In this document: piece by piece, positions 23,727 to 36,500 of the stretch
Layout: each line of letters opens with the position of its first letter
How positions within the stretch are numbered: position 1 is the first letter of the stretch
Assembly: GCA_958496175.1 (NCBI GenBank)
Contig: OY292276.1
Span: forward strand, 17,936,001-18,000,000
DNA: 64,000 nucleotides
Source: Sisyra terminalis
Lineage: Eukaryota > Arthropoda > Insecta > Neuroptera > Sisyridae
Reading direction: 5' to 3'
Made by a program: the position numbers and the translations under genes
Notes under the pieces: generated by a model
Told to the model about the DNA's origin: nothing
The model's input: the letters and a program-made list of their open reading frames with translations, nothing else
The model's database searches: none

Positions 23727-26700
23727 TTGAATGGTACAATTTTCTCTTGTATTAATTTAATTTCACTTAGCTTCATTTGATTTAAAACAAATTATTATAA
23801 ACACTTAAATTTATAAATGATAATTAATATATTATTTTTGGAACGAAATATTTGTTTAGGTAATATAAATGAAAACGCTATTGTAAGCAAACAATTGAGC
23901 AATGCAGCTTTAGAAAGAGAGCTTTTTTGAATGATGATCCCATTGAATGAACATTGTTACATTAGTCCTATACAAAAAGATATTACGAGCGTTTGGTATG
24001 TGTAAAAATAAAATAGATACATATCAAATTGTCATTCTTGGTGAAAACAAAATCACCTTTTGCGATAGGTTCAAAGTTTAATAATTTCAATTAAAGGGTG
24101 GTGCTTTCGAAGACTTGCGCGACACAAGCTTGGATTCTGATTGGTAAGGGTTGTTAGTAATAATTACGTAGCCGTTATAAAGCTCTCAAAAGTATAACAT
24201 ATAAGAGGTAACTGGTTTTTCACAATTGATAAAATAATGTGAAAAAATTATAAGTTACAACGAATGAATGTTTTTTATCCCTCCTATTTCGCAATGTTTT
24301 TCCTTTTAAAGTATTTACATGTCAAATGTTAATGTTAAATGTAAATTATGTATTTCTGAGGAAATTAAATTAATGGAATAATAAAGTATATCAAACGATT
24401 TCGATTTATTTTTACGATTTTACTAAATTCAAAGTTTACAGTTTTTCTCTGGTAGCATTTCAATGCTAAAAATGTTAAAAAAAATTAACTGTTTTCATTG
24501 TGGTATACACTATACATTATTAATAATAAAACATCATGGATATGAATTGCGATAGAATCTAAAACTTCATCGTAAATATAGTATAAAAGCAATTAATAGA
24601 CAAAACAAATTTTAAAATTATTCAGGTACTAATCCATTTTTAAACTTTTATTAAATTAATTCTTTTAGTAAAATATCTTGAAAGAAAGACATTTAAAGCT
24701 CAAAGCTTTTTGTTTTGAAAACATGGGAGATTTTTTGGTGTAAGAAAATTGTGATTTAATAATAACTAGGAGATAATTTTAGAATAGCTCTATAAATTTA
24801 GGTACAAGTATTAGCACTGCTGGATTTATTAAAAATCGAAGCTCCAAAAAAATTAAAGCAAAAATATTATAAAATATTTGAATTGAGGTAAGCAATAATA
24901 TATAGCTATTTTTATAAGCAACACAATTGGTTGAAACAATGAGGAAATCTTAGGAAAACCAATTTTATTTTATTTTTTTCGATGATTATTTTGTCGATGT
25001 CGATTAAACGATAATAATTAAATTTTTATTTACTTTGGTGAATTACTTTGATAGTATACTTTGTTGAAAGGATTTATATACTATGGTAATATTTAAGTAT
25101 ATAGACATAGATAGTACTTTTTATCATTGCAAAAAATTTTCAGTTGTAACATAAGTCAACATAAGTTTGTGTTATTCTTAGGATTATTCTTAATTTCATA
25201 ACAACTTTTATGTTACCATGTAAAATTTGACAACTGTCGCCCAATTTTAACGAAAATTTAAAAAAAAATTAACTTGCATAACATTGTACGAAATTACGAG
25301 CAATGTTGTAAAAATTATCGGTTGTTCAAGACTTTAGAATAATTTTTAAATTTTGATGACTTAATTCCTTTAGCCCCATAGTTTTTAAGTGGGAGCTTTT
25401 TATGGGATATCGACACCCATGGGAGCTTTTATAGTCAAAACACGTGCAAAATTTTAAAAGGATTCATTCGTAGGCATCTGAAATATTTAGGCTCAAAAAT
25501 TGATTATCGTAATATGGTTGAAGATGGGAACTTTATATTTGAAACCACCCGCAAATGGGAGCTTTTCAGTTGGAGTTTTGCAAAGCTTGGACTATTGCTT
25601 AACGATTTTCAAATATTTGAAATTTAAAATTTTTTGCTATAATAAAACTGCAAATTATTTTCTGTATCATATTCTTGAATGTACGGGATATTCATAGAAA
25701 TAATGTTTATAAAATATGCTTTACAATAATAATGGACTATCCCATAATTTGATCTTTTATTAAGAATCTTAAATCAGTTTTTAAATATACGCACAATGTT
25801 TCACGATGCGTGTAAAAAGACAATGTAAACTTTCAACGACTTATACAAAAAAACATAGCAAATTTTGTGACATGCAAATAGTAAATTTAATTTAATTGTT
25901 GAGAAAATACAAACATTGTATTACAAAGCAAAAACAAAATGCTTCCATTGACTTTGCTAAAAGTTTGTGGAATTATACAATTTCAAGTTTTGATAATAAT
26001 AAGATAAATAAATAAAGGTGGAAACATTCATTTGTTATGTTCAGAGCTTTCTCTTCTTAAAAAAACTTCCATTTTCTTTAGGTACTTGGAAATTATTTAA
26101 CTTCATGTTGGCTACTTTACTTTTTTAAACAAATATTAATATTAGTTTATCTTATTCTTCATTCATTTATGATAGTATTTTACGTATTTTATTCATAAAA
26201 AACTTTCTAGTACTTTTCACTTTGAATTTGGAACAGTTTAGAAGTTACTGGGGGGTCGCTATCCAGTTTAGCAGTTCTTCATAACCAGCAAATTACGTTA
26301 GAAAGTAAACTTCACTTGGCTATGTTACGAGAAACTTAAAAAAAAAGTATTAAAATTATAGAAAAAAAATAATCAATTTCAAATAATATACCATAAAATA
26401 AATAACTCATAATTATTTACGCAATAGAATATTGTTTATTGAAATATTTAAACAAACTATTACATGCTTTTATACATAGATTAAAAAAGAAAAACCATTC
26501 TTTTATTGTAAAATACTCCTTTTAGATGACGTTATTTCAACCATCAATTTTAATAGTATTCAATTCGTCATTAATAATTAAATAAATTTATTCCACATGT
26601 ATAATTTGAGGTAACCACATTGGTGATCCCATTTTGCAAACATCAAAGCAATTGTGAATTATTAATTACAAAGATGAATTACCAATGAGTTGAAGGGAAA

Positions 26701-27544
26701 TGCAAAATCTATACTTATTACAGTATTTATTTATAATTATAGTTATGGTCCACTTCGTATGAAATACTATAGTGTTATGAGAATATGTCTTATGTATTTA
26801 AATTAAAATTGAGTTTGGAAATGAAAAAGGAATTTTAAATGCAAAAAAGTACATAAATAATGATTCCAACAATCTTTGCAACAATCTTGGCGATAGATTT
26901 TTAGGACATCGTTTGATTTGAAATACACTTCACATTTGAAAAATGAAATAGGAAGATCTATTGTTTGTTTAATAACATGAACTTTATATTTCTAATTGAT
27001 TTCTTTATTTTCAAAAGTATCCAATTGTTGCAACACTGCTTTTTTTATTCATAGAATTTTTCAAGAAGAATTTAAAATCTTAAAAATTTATTTTAAGTAA
27101 AAATCTTTTTTAGCTTGATTATTCAGAGTAAAAACAATCAAATCTCTCATTGACGCCAATATTTCCCACAAATAAAGCTTTCAAAGTATGAAAATCATTA
27201 AAATAAAGAAAAACTGCACAAGGATTTGGCTCTTGTTCCTAAAGAATCAAAGATTTTATTTAATTTTGCTTAAATATTTGAAAAATATCAATAGCAATCA
27301 ATAGTTCTATAATTATAATAATCAATAGTTATAAAATAAATTAAAATTCCTAAAAGAAGCTTTAGCTGTTTATAAGACTTTTAGTCTTATAAAACTTTGC
27401 ATAAATTTATTGAAAAAATATTTCAGTATGATTGTAAAAAGTAAGTTAAAACTTTTAATCGAAAACTCGAATTCTATGAAAGATAATTTTTAAAAGAAAA
27501 TATTTAGAAAGAAATAATAAGAAAGCACAAATTGAACATAAAAT
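23727..27544. other. Non-coding region upstream of the bZIP gene
   Basis: Should include the bZIP promoter; a GC-richer patch at 24095-24180 is a candidate. The 12-mer-like phrase TGGGAGCTTTT occurs three times at 25389-25570. Confidence 0.45.
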
Positions 27545-28172
27545 TTTTTGCATTTTTTGAGTTAAATTAAATATGGACAATAATATAAGACGGCATAAGG
27601 AACAAACTTTATTCCACTGCATTGCCAAAACCTAAATAATAATCTTGCGATAATACAATAATAATTATAATCACAAAATAAAAATTTTGAAAAAAAAAAT
27701 TAAGACATATAAAATTACAAAAAATAACATAGTCAACTTTAAGTTTTATGCATTTTTTGATTTAAATTAAATATGGATAGTACATAATACAATATACGAG
27801 TGTAAAAGGAAAGAGTTTTATTTCACTGGATTGCCATAACTTAAATTATAATATTGTAATAATACTATAATACTTATAATCACAAAATAAGGATTCTGAA
27901 AAAAATATTGTTTTAAATTTTATAACATTACATAATTTTATCTCAAGAATCATAAACAACGAGTAAGTATACGATACTTATTTGTATCGATTTCAAACAA
28001 TATTTTTTTCAGAATCCTTATTTTGTAATTATAAGTATTACAGTATTATTGCAAGATTATAACTTAAGTTATGGCAATCTAGTGAAGTAAAGCTCTTTCC
28101 TTTTACACTCGTATGTTATAATTGATACGATTCATATTTAATTTATGTACATACAGCAAATAAAACTTAATA
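27545..28172. repeat. Three-copy composite repeat, two direct and one inverted
   Basis: A unit of about 160 bases (start TTAAATTAAATATGGA, middle TTTCACTGGATTGCC, end AATCACAAAATAA) occurs at about 27554-27690 (+), 27762-27912 (+) and, inverted, at about 27995-28150. The second and third copies form a foldback with about 80 bases of loop. Confidence 0.65.
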
Positions 28173-31100
28173 ATTAGTTAATGAAATAAACTAATTTATG
28201 TATTTTTTTCTTTTTAATTTTCTTCAGTTTTGATCTATGTTTCTGTTATAGATATACCAATACATTTAACCTACTTAGTTTCTAATGTCAGAAGGACAAC
28301 TCCTTCTACTGTGAGCTTTTCATAAGTTTTAACATAATTTAAACGCAATTTGTGTTAATTTGATTTTTAATATAATATTTCATTTCATGTCGTCCTTGGA
28401 TGCAACAAAACAATATAATGTATTAAACACTTTGTTCCAATGCTGATTAGTGATTAAATAAGCTCTGACACCTGTACGAATCTCACGATCAAAGCAACCC
28501 CAGTGGTCGCTAATGTCCTGTTAGTTTATAATATTACCCACCACAACGTTAATTATTGTCTCGTGCTATTTTGTCTGATGTTGCCAATATACACACTACC
28601 TATTATTTTCTAATGATTACAATGCTAGGTAATAGTTCCCATTCTCTTCGTTTTACTTTCCACCTTCCATCATAATTATTTTTATGTTGATTGCTCACAA
28701 AAATGTATATATTTCATTTATATTTGCTAAAGTAATGTTTATAAAGTTTTTTTTAATAAGCGTAAAAGTGTAATTAATCAACAAGATTAAAGTTTAAATT
28801 GTTAATTTTTTATGAATTTTTGAAATTTAGCGTTTACTATGTATATTGTTTATGAAACAAAACTTTCAAAATTAATACAATTTGTACTGACTTATACAAT
28901 TACCTTCATATTAATTTTTACATAATTGTCCGAGTTTCTTGATATGAGAGTGATTTAAGAGTTTCGTACAACAAAACCCTTATATAAACCCTTAAAGCTT
29001 TTTTCCTACAATAGATACAGGAAGTTCACAAATTGTTATCCTTTCTTTCTTTGGCATTTTGCCATTTTCTCCATCCACAATTCTCTAATTTTCGAATCCT
29101 CCTTCTTAGATCATTCTCTACCATGGTTTGTCCAATGTAAGTTTTCCACCATAGAGCTGATCTTTGTCTTCGTCTCTTTTGAAAAGCAAATTGACTTTTA
29201 TTTACTTCATTACGATAACACGTAGTAAAAGTACATAATCGAATTTAAAGGATAGAATTTTGTGGGATAAATTAGAAAGCTCAAAAAAAGCATGTGCTTA
29301 AAGCAGGGTTTCCCAAGCTTTTATTCTGGTAAAATGTTGCAAAAGTTTATAGGAATCATGGAACCATTGCCATACCTAAAGCTTTTATAAACTAGATTAG
29401 TAATAGATATTTTAACAGACATATAAGTTACACTGCAGCCTCTCCAACGCATTGTTAATGACAGTTTTCTTAAAAAGGAATTTAAACGGGAAACGGGAAC
29501 TCAAATAATATTGAAACTACTGATAGATAATTTAATACCTTTGGCAAGACATGTACTAGAAATACTTTGCATTAATGGTTTAATGCATTTTATGAAAAAA
29601 TTGTAGTTTATCTTACGATTACTTTAAAATCACTCGACAACTAGCCTTGTGAAACTCCAAAAAATTTTCATGGAACCCATTTTGAGAAACACTGGCTTGT
29701 AGTCATTGCATAGCACGATATTTTTTTACTTATTTTAAAATATATACTTTAGGATTAAAACGCCTACGTTAACAATATACCTAACAATATCCTTCGTTTA
29801 TGTGAATGGTATTTCTAATAGTAAATACTACACCTTATTCAGAGTTTGCAACAAAATCTTCAAATTTCTCAATTTTCTCAAGTTCTCAACGTTTTACCGG
29901 AACCATAAAACATTCCAAAGAATAAATATGTACTTTAGATGAGTGCAATAAAAAATACATATATATAATATGTAATATAAGAAATGAACCGAAAGCTAGA
30001 CATAAGTAAAAAAAAAAGTTTTTTTTAAAAGTTTGATAATACTTAGGTAATGTTTACCTAAGGGGTAATACTTAGATAATGACTTAGGTTCTAGATCTTT
30101 AAACTATCTGCTAGATACTCGTTAATATAACTTTTACGATTTTTTTATTATAAATTATTGCTATTGTTAACATATTATAAACAACTATGCATTAATATCT
30201 ACGCAACAAAACACCATTCATCCACTTTAAATTTGATTTCTTTGACCTATTTGTAACTCTATACTATCGCTGGCAAATGGCTAGTGGTGATGTAAATTTT
30301 AAGATATTCTATTTGTTAATAGAAAGTTAAAAACCGTTCAAAGCACTTTCCCGAAATTGTCATTGGTCCTAGAAAATAAAGCTTTTCATAGAAGCTTTTC
30401 CATAATGCTTTGATCCTCTTCATTAAATTTTAATGTAATTTTGGTCTTCCATACTTACCTTCCCCGTTCCGTTATACTACTTACGCAATAACTATAATCG
30501 ATTTAAACCCAAAAAAAATCAATTCGTAACTATTAGTTATATTTTTCTTGAGTTAGTCTTTAGTTCAAAGAAATATCAAAAATATTTTGCTAATGGAACA
30601 TTGACTGTGCGCTATCTATATACTCCAATAAGTTATAGATATGCCACGTTTGTAATTTAAATTTAGCATTGTAATGCCTGGAATTATTAGAACAGTTAAG
30701 TGTTATCTACATTGTAATTTACTTTGATTGTAAGACGGTACAGAACCCATAGTTATTATATTTTTATGGGTTGTAATTTTATCTAAAGCTCTACAACAAT
30801 TTATATGTTTTATTCAAACTTCATCATTCATTCTGTAAGAAAATATTTTATTAGTACTTGACTGGTTTAATATAGCACAGTGAAATAAGGTCATACAAAT
30901 ACTGCATAAAGAAGTTCAAATTGTTTCCCTTAAAACATCAACCTGTTGACTTTTTGAAAATGCTAACTATCTTCTTGGAGTATTTTGTGGCCTTGTGTAC
31001 CTTTTTTTAAGTAAAGTATTTTATTTTAAGCGAATACTGCTTTTAATTGAAGTTTAAATGAGTAAAGAAAAAATACTAATTATTGTAATGTGAAGTAATA

Positions 31101-31935
31101 ATTACAAATCTTTGAGCTTAATAATCTCAAAAATCTATTCACAACATGCAATCATTGAAAATTAATCATATTATTCCCACATAAAGGAAAGAAACTAGTG
31201 ACAAGAGAGGATTTTTAGATATCAACAAAAATAAATTTCGAATTAAAGTGAAAGATTGTGTGACACGTAAAGTGTATTTAAAAATCAATTTACAATTTAA
31301 AGCATAGCGTGCCTAGACAATCATGTTTGTTAACATTATTAGATGCTTTTTACAGTAAAGCTTAAAGAATTCGTGAACTTGTAAAAAGTTGTAACTTTAG
31401 CGGGTTTGAGGAGGAGTCATCCGGGATCACGTAAGCCAAATCGCTGATTGACCCTTCCCTGGGACATCACCAGCTGGTAAATATTTTTACTACGACCGAG
31501 AATGTTATGGAAACAAACATTAACCAAAATAATCATTATTACTAGGTTGTTAGGTTCGGTTATTTTATAAACTTTCAGCTTCTAACACCCACAATAACTA
31601 AGTCCTCTAAAAACAGAGGTGAATTAAATATTATATTTTCGGTATTTCATTTTACAAATACATTTTTTTTTCTCGTCCGATTCTGTCTCTATAATTGGAT
31701 ATCCCCCATTGGGTTTTATAAGAATTGTCTTAAAAATTTTCTATTTTATTGAAGATTTTATACTAACTAAGATCTTGAAAGTAATTTCATAGGGATTTAA
31801 CGTTATAGCTACATAAAGAAATGTATAAAAATGTAAGCTTTTACTTGTGCATAGCACAACGTTTTAGTGAGTATTTCACCTATTGCTCAAATAGCTCCTC
31901 TCTACTAACAACTATTGTTACAAAAACGTTATGGC
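28173..31935. other. Gene desert
   Basis: Apart from the hAT-like MITE, only AT-rich sequence and a GC-rich patch at about 31398-31480 of unknown origin. Confidence 0.5.
29304..29694. mobile_element. hAT-like MITE
   Basis: Ends CAGGGTTTCCCAA and, inverted, CAGTGTTTCTCAA match at 11 of 13 and resemble hAT terminal repeats. Flanks GCTTAAAG (left) and GCTTGTAG (right) agree at 6 of 8, like a decayed 8-bp target duplication. The 391-bp interior has no coding frame. Confidence 0.6.
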
Positions 31936-32143
31936 ATTCCAAACTATTAAATCAAAGAAGAAAACTCCAGTTGTTAAAGATTCATTAGATTTTTTATTTT
32001 CTAAATTGAATGAAGTTGCGATAGGCAACGAAACGTCGTCAATTTGGAAAACAAAACATCTAAGGGATCTTAAACAACCTGAGTTTTCTTCTTTAATTTT
32101 ATTAAGAGCTGAGATCTGAGTTTTATCATCAATTCCAAATTAT
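31936..32143 (+). mobile_element. Insertion with hammerhead-like core, copy 3 (decayed)
   Basis: Direct repeat ATTCCAAACTAT (31936-31947) and ATTCCAAATTAT (32132-32143). Inverted arms about 31946-31990 and 32059-32103 share AAAGAAGAAAACTC and neighbouring bases. Between them is a hammerhead-shaped fold: seven-pair stem I AAATTGA/TCAATTT (32003-32009, 32039-32045), five-pair stem II GTTGC/GCAAC (32015-32019, 32025-32029), then GAAA and GTC. The CTGATGA box is mutated (TTGAATGA). A 62-codon frame crosses it but is explained by this structure. Confidence 0.6.
32003..32045 (+). ncRNA. Hammerhead-ribozyme-like motif, copy 3, core mutated
   Basis: Stems I and II pair perfectly and GAAACGTC is intact, but the first core box departs from CTGANGA, so cleavage is not expected. 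It is listed as a relic. Confidence 0.4.
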
Positions 32144-33202
32144 AGTTAAACACATTCAAGTATACTTATATTGTAGTATAACTAAGTTGTAAATTAAGCC
32201 ATTATAAAGATTCTAAAATATTGTCAACTGCAGTTTGGAATACCAAGACGATTTTTGTGAATAGAAGCTATTTAAAGTAATCATCTGAAAAAAGTAAAAT
32301 ACTATGTAAAACACCAAAACTTTATGTTATGTAAAAGTAGTATTTGCTTTACTTATGCTTCTAGTGCTTTATTGTTCAATTATTCTATATACGATGAGTG
32401 TTTTACAAACTGTTAATCCCCAGATATGAAAATTTCCACATTACCAATTACTATATTTTTTATTAAAAAAAAAACTAACTTTGAAACGACTTTGATTTTT
32501 AGCATTTTTTTAACTGAGTTCACAAAAAGTTAAACTTATTCAGTTAACGTTCCCCTTCGATTAGTAACAGTAATAGATGTCTGTATCTAGTAAGACGTTA
32601 TTATCGCGGGGGATAAGTTCCAATAAGCGCTATACGAAACAGCGTTATATGAGGTAACTTAGCACGTACATTTATCCATATGTGACGGGGATCAGTGATA
32701 AGAAACAGAGAATAAGACAATTTATCAGTGCTTTTTTGTTTTATATATTTTGTAGCATTTTTTATTAAATACTTTTTATCACATTGAGTACAGACTTCTT
32801 CATGGATAATATCGAATTTTATTTATAAAACATTTATGAAGATAAAAATAGTTCGAAAAAGGATCTTATGTTTGTGACGAAGAAGGTTTTTCTTCATTTG
32901 ATATTCTTTGTTGTTCTTTTTTTTAAGACGAAATCATCTAAAGTCTTCTGTCTTTTCATTGTAAAAAAGAATCTAATAAATACCATAGCTTTATTGTAGA
33001 ATGCAGAACTGTAATTTGGGTAATATTTTGGGATCTTACAGAAGAAAAACAAAACTGAATATGTCCTACTTAAGTACTTTAAAATTAATTTGCTTTAGAT
33101 ACTATGTACCTACCACCTATATAGTTCTACTATACTTCTGTGTTTTCCAAAATATGGTTTTTTAAAATGTATTTTTGGCGCACACATTATGCGAACTAAA
33201 AC

Positions 33203-33501
33203 TTGATTACTAGTATTATTTAATTTTTAGCAGGAAAGTGGACTTAAAGAATGTAAAATTTATAAATTTTAATGTATGTGTGTGATATAATAAAAAAATT
33301 ATAGTACATGTTGCTGTATTTGAGATGTATATTGTATACTTTATATTAAGAAGCCTGATGAAGGTCAAATAAAGAACCGAAACGTCGCTAAATTAATTAT
33401 TAGTATATGGATTTACATCCTTTAAGTCCACTTTCCTGCTAAAAATTAAATACTATTATGTAAATTATGGACCCAACAAATTTATCGATTTGATTACTAG
33501 T
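33203..33501 (+). mobile_element. Insertion with hammerhead-like core, copy 2
   Basis: Direct repeat TTGATTACTAGT, identical at 33203-33214 and 33490-33501. Inverted arms 33217-33256 and 33413-33452 are 39 of 40 identical. The core between them has CTGATGA (33355-33361), stem II GGT/ACC, GAAA (33379-33382) and GTC (33384-33386). Arms are unrelated in sequence to those of the other two copies. No coding sequence. Confidence 0.7.
33353..33388 (+). ncRNA. Hammerhead-ribozyme-like motif, copy 2
   Basis: Canonical CTGATGA and GAAA boxes flank a short stem II with an A-rich loop, followed by C-GTC-GC. As in copy 1 there is one extra A before stem II and a minimal ACGT stem III. Stem I has three pairs next to the core (AGC/GCT). 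Confidence 0.5.
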
Positions 33502-36500
33502 GTTTTTCTAGGTCTTTTTTCACTAATTTAAATTTAATTCAGGTTCCCTATTGACCATATTAACACCACAATTAATCTATTGTTGCAGATACCATGGTTA
33601 AACAATTTAAATGCTGTTTGATTTTCGAGATTACATAATCCCAAAGATAAATTATCAAGTAAAATTACTTAAATAAGATTTTAAGTGTCCTCTTATCTAA
33701 AACTACTGTAGTAATTGTTAAATATAATACTTTATAATATCATTGAAAATTTAACTATTAATTTGTGCTATGTACTTACCCATGGATAGGTTTATAATAT
33801 GTTTCTTTTTTCAGGCACCAAGATTGTAAGGTCGTAGTCTTTGGTATTAGAAGCGAAAAAAAAGTTTACAAACTTCAAACAACTCACTTCAATTTCATTT
33901 AAATTAAAGAAATAATTCAAAACAAATCAAGAGCTATTTCGTAATGCATAATATATACAAACATTTTACATTATCCAAATGTTTGATGTTATTCTGAATT
34001 TCTATCCAAACGGTTTCCAAAATTACGTAAAATTGAAAAACATGGAGCAAAATAATTTTGAAAACAGACAGACAAATTATTAAATAATTTTAACAAGTTT
34101 CTTGTTTCATGATTTTGGTCAAATTTTCCTTCTATCTAGTTAATAATTTCAAAGTTATATAACTTACTTTAGTTTTTCTTAATATTATTTTATTATTTTT
34201 CGTTCTTAAACTAAAGCAATTAACATCGGAAATGTACATACTAATAAATCTACATAATATTTTTGTAACTTTTTAGTTTATAATCTTTGAAAAATACAGT
34301 GTTTAATAATGGAATTGAATATGAATATTGAAACAAGATTAAATGGATAATTTTATAGAATAATGTGTTGAGTACTCCTACCGAAATACCATATGAATCA
34401 ATTAAATGCAAGAAACTATTGTGCCTGTCTAGAAAATGTATGGCACATTATTCAATTTTTATGAATTCAGTCCAGTCCTGTAAATAAAATGATGTAAACG
34501 TGTAGATGATTTTATAGTAAGTCCATACAATATTTATAATATGTGGCCGCATGGATATAAAAGTCATAAGCCGTGAGAAAATATCGAACCATAGCAGATG
34601 CATAATATTACCTAGGCCTTAATGGCTGATACAGTTATTTCAACTTAACACTAACAGTTCTAATTTTTTATGTTATTTAAGTTATTATGAATGTGAAATC
34701 TGAAACAACAATATTTATTCATTCAATTTAATTCACATCTCTTACATTCTTATTCAATAGTTTCGCTAATTATCTTAAACTCAGGTGTTCATTAGTTACC
34801 TGAAATCAAGGAGTTTAACCTAATAGTATGTGTTGCAAACATACTTCAATTTTTTATGTTCCTATTTATTAATGATAAAAAAGCAGCTGAAATTATCTTC
34901 TACAAAAATGAAATTTTAAAAAGCTCTTGTCGTTTTATTAGGGTTAATATGTATGACAGCTATTACCTATATTGCGTAAATGCATTATAAAACGATGAGG
35001 CTAATTAAAGAAAGAAGAACTTTTCATGTGATGGGGAAACAAATAGGGGAGTGAATTGGCACGTGACTCATCTATAATTTAGTACTTCTAATATTTTTTT
35101 CAATTAAAACTTATATAATGTATACCATCAAAAGGTTACTAAAAATTGTCCTTTTTTTTGAATATTTTACTTAAACTTATTGTTGTATGGTATTATACTC
35201 ATAGCGAAGCCATATAAGATCTTTCGTGCATATATGTTTTTGTGTTTAAAATTGAGTAATTAACTGTTACTAAGTTACTAAAGTGGCACAGGTGTAATCC
35301 AAAAGATAATTCAAATCATACAGTAAATGAAATAGAATAAGGCAATTATTTATTATTTTCTGCCTTTGAATTTAAAATTTCTAAAATTTTCCGCCCCTAT
35401 TTTATTAATTATTTCATATTTAAGCAAAGGTATAATCGTTGTTCTTAATACACAAATGTAAGTATTTTTAAATATTTTAAATTAAAATAATTTATTTATT
35501 CTCCCTTCAAGTTTAAAATTTAATGTAAAAGTATTTTATGATATTTTATAAATTTATCCTTGTATACATTTATTTCATTTATATAATGTATTTATCCATA
35601 ATATGCAATAACAATTTTTAATTTGTTATTAATACAAAAAAAAAACAGTTTAAAAATTTAGTTGCAATAGCAATAGTTATTTTTGTAAAATGAATGCATT
35701 TAACCCTTTTTCTCTTTTCTCTTTATGAAGACAGCTTTAGAAAGCTTCAAGAGGTCTTTAGCAAAAGTTGAAACCTTCTACTTCGTCTAATGAACATTAT
35801 AAAATATGTATAATTACAAATACTGTTTACCTAAATTTTAATGATTACCTTGAAATTTCTGAATCATTTCAATTTCTTCTGCTAAACTAAATATTTTCCC
35901 AATTTATCCGAGAAAAACTTTTTTTGTAGGCAGAGTTGTCAGAAAAAAGTATCTTAGATACTTTGAACTCTCTAAGCTACTATCTTAATTTCTTACTTTT
36001 TGACAAAAATTAACTCATATTTTAGATAATTTTTAAAAAGAACTAAACCTGATAATATAAAAAAGTATTTTAGATACCTAAAAGTAACCAAGATACCGAC
36101 AAGTACATAAGATAACAAAAAGTAACAAATATTAAAGTATACATTAAACACAAAATGGGGTACTTGTATATTGTTGGTCTTACAAAATAATGTTTATGTT
36201 TATTTATATATTGTGATTTTTTGGTTTTAACAAATTTTACATTTTATTTTTATTTTACTCAAATTAGCTGTAGGTGTTGTAGCAGGCAATACCAATAAGT
36301 TGCCACAAAATTTTTGTAATTTATTTACTATTTTTTTGAATATAATAAAATAATATGTAAAATTATTATTAACAATGAAAATAATAAAATTGAAATAAAA
36401 CCTTTCTAAAAAAATCAATATACTTGTATAACTTTTCAATTAACTTTCTATAGTTTTATTAAGTGTAAAGTGTTTACAGGGGTTGAGACATACTGGTATA

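Noticed and set aside
31931..32119. 62-codon plus-strand frame
   Set aside because: Coincides with an inverted repeat and a hammerhead-like relic; no protein similarity.
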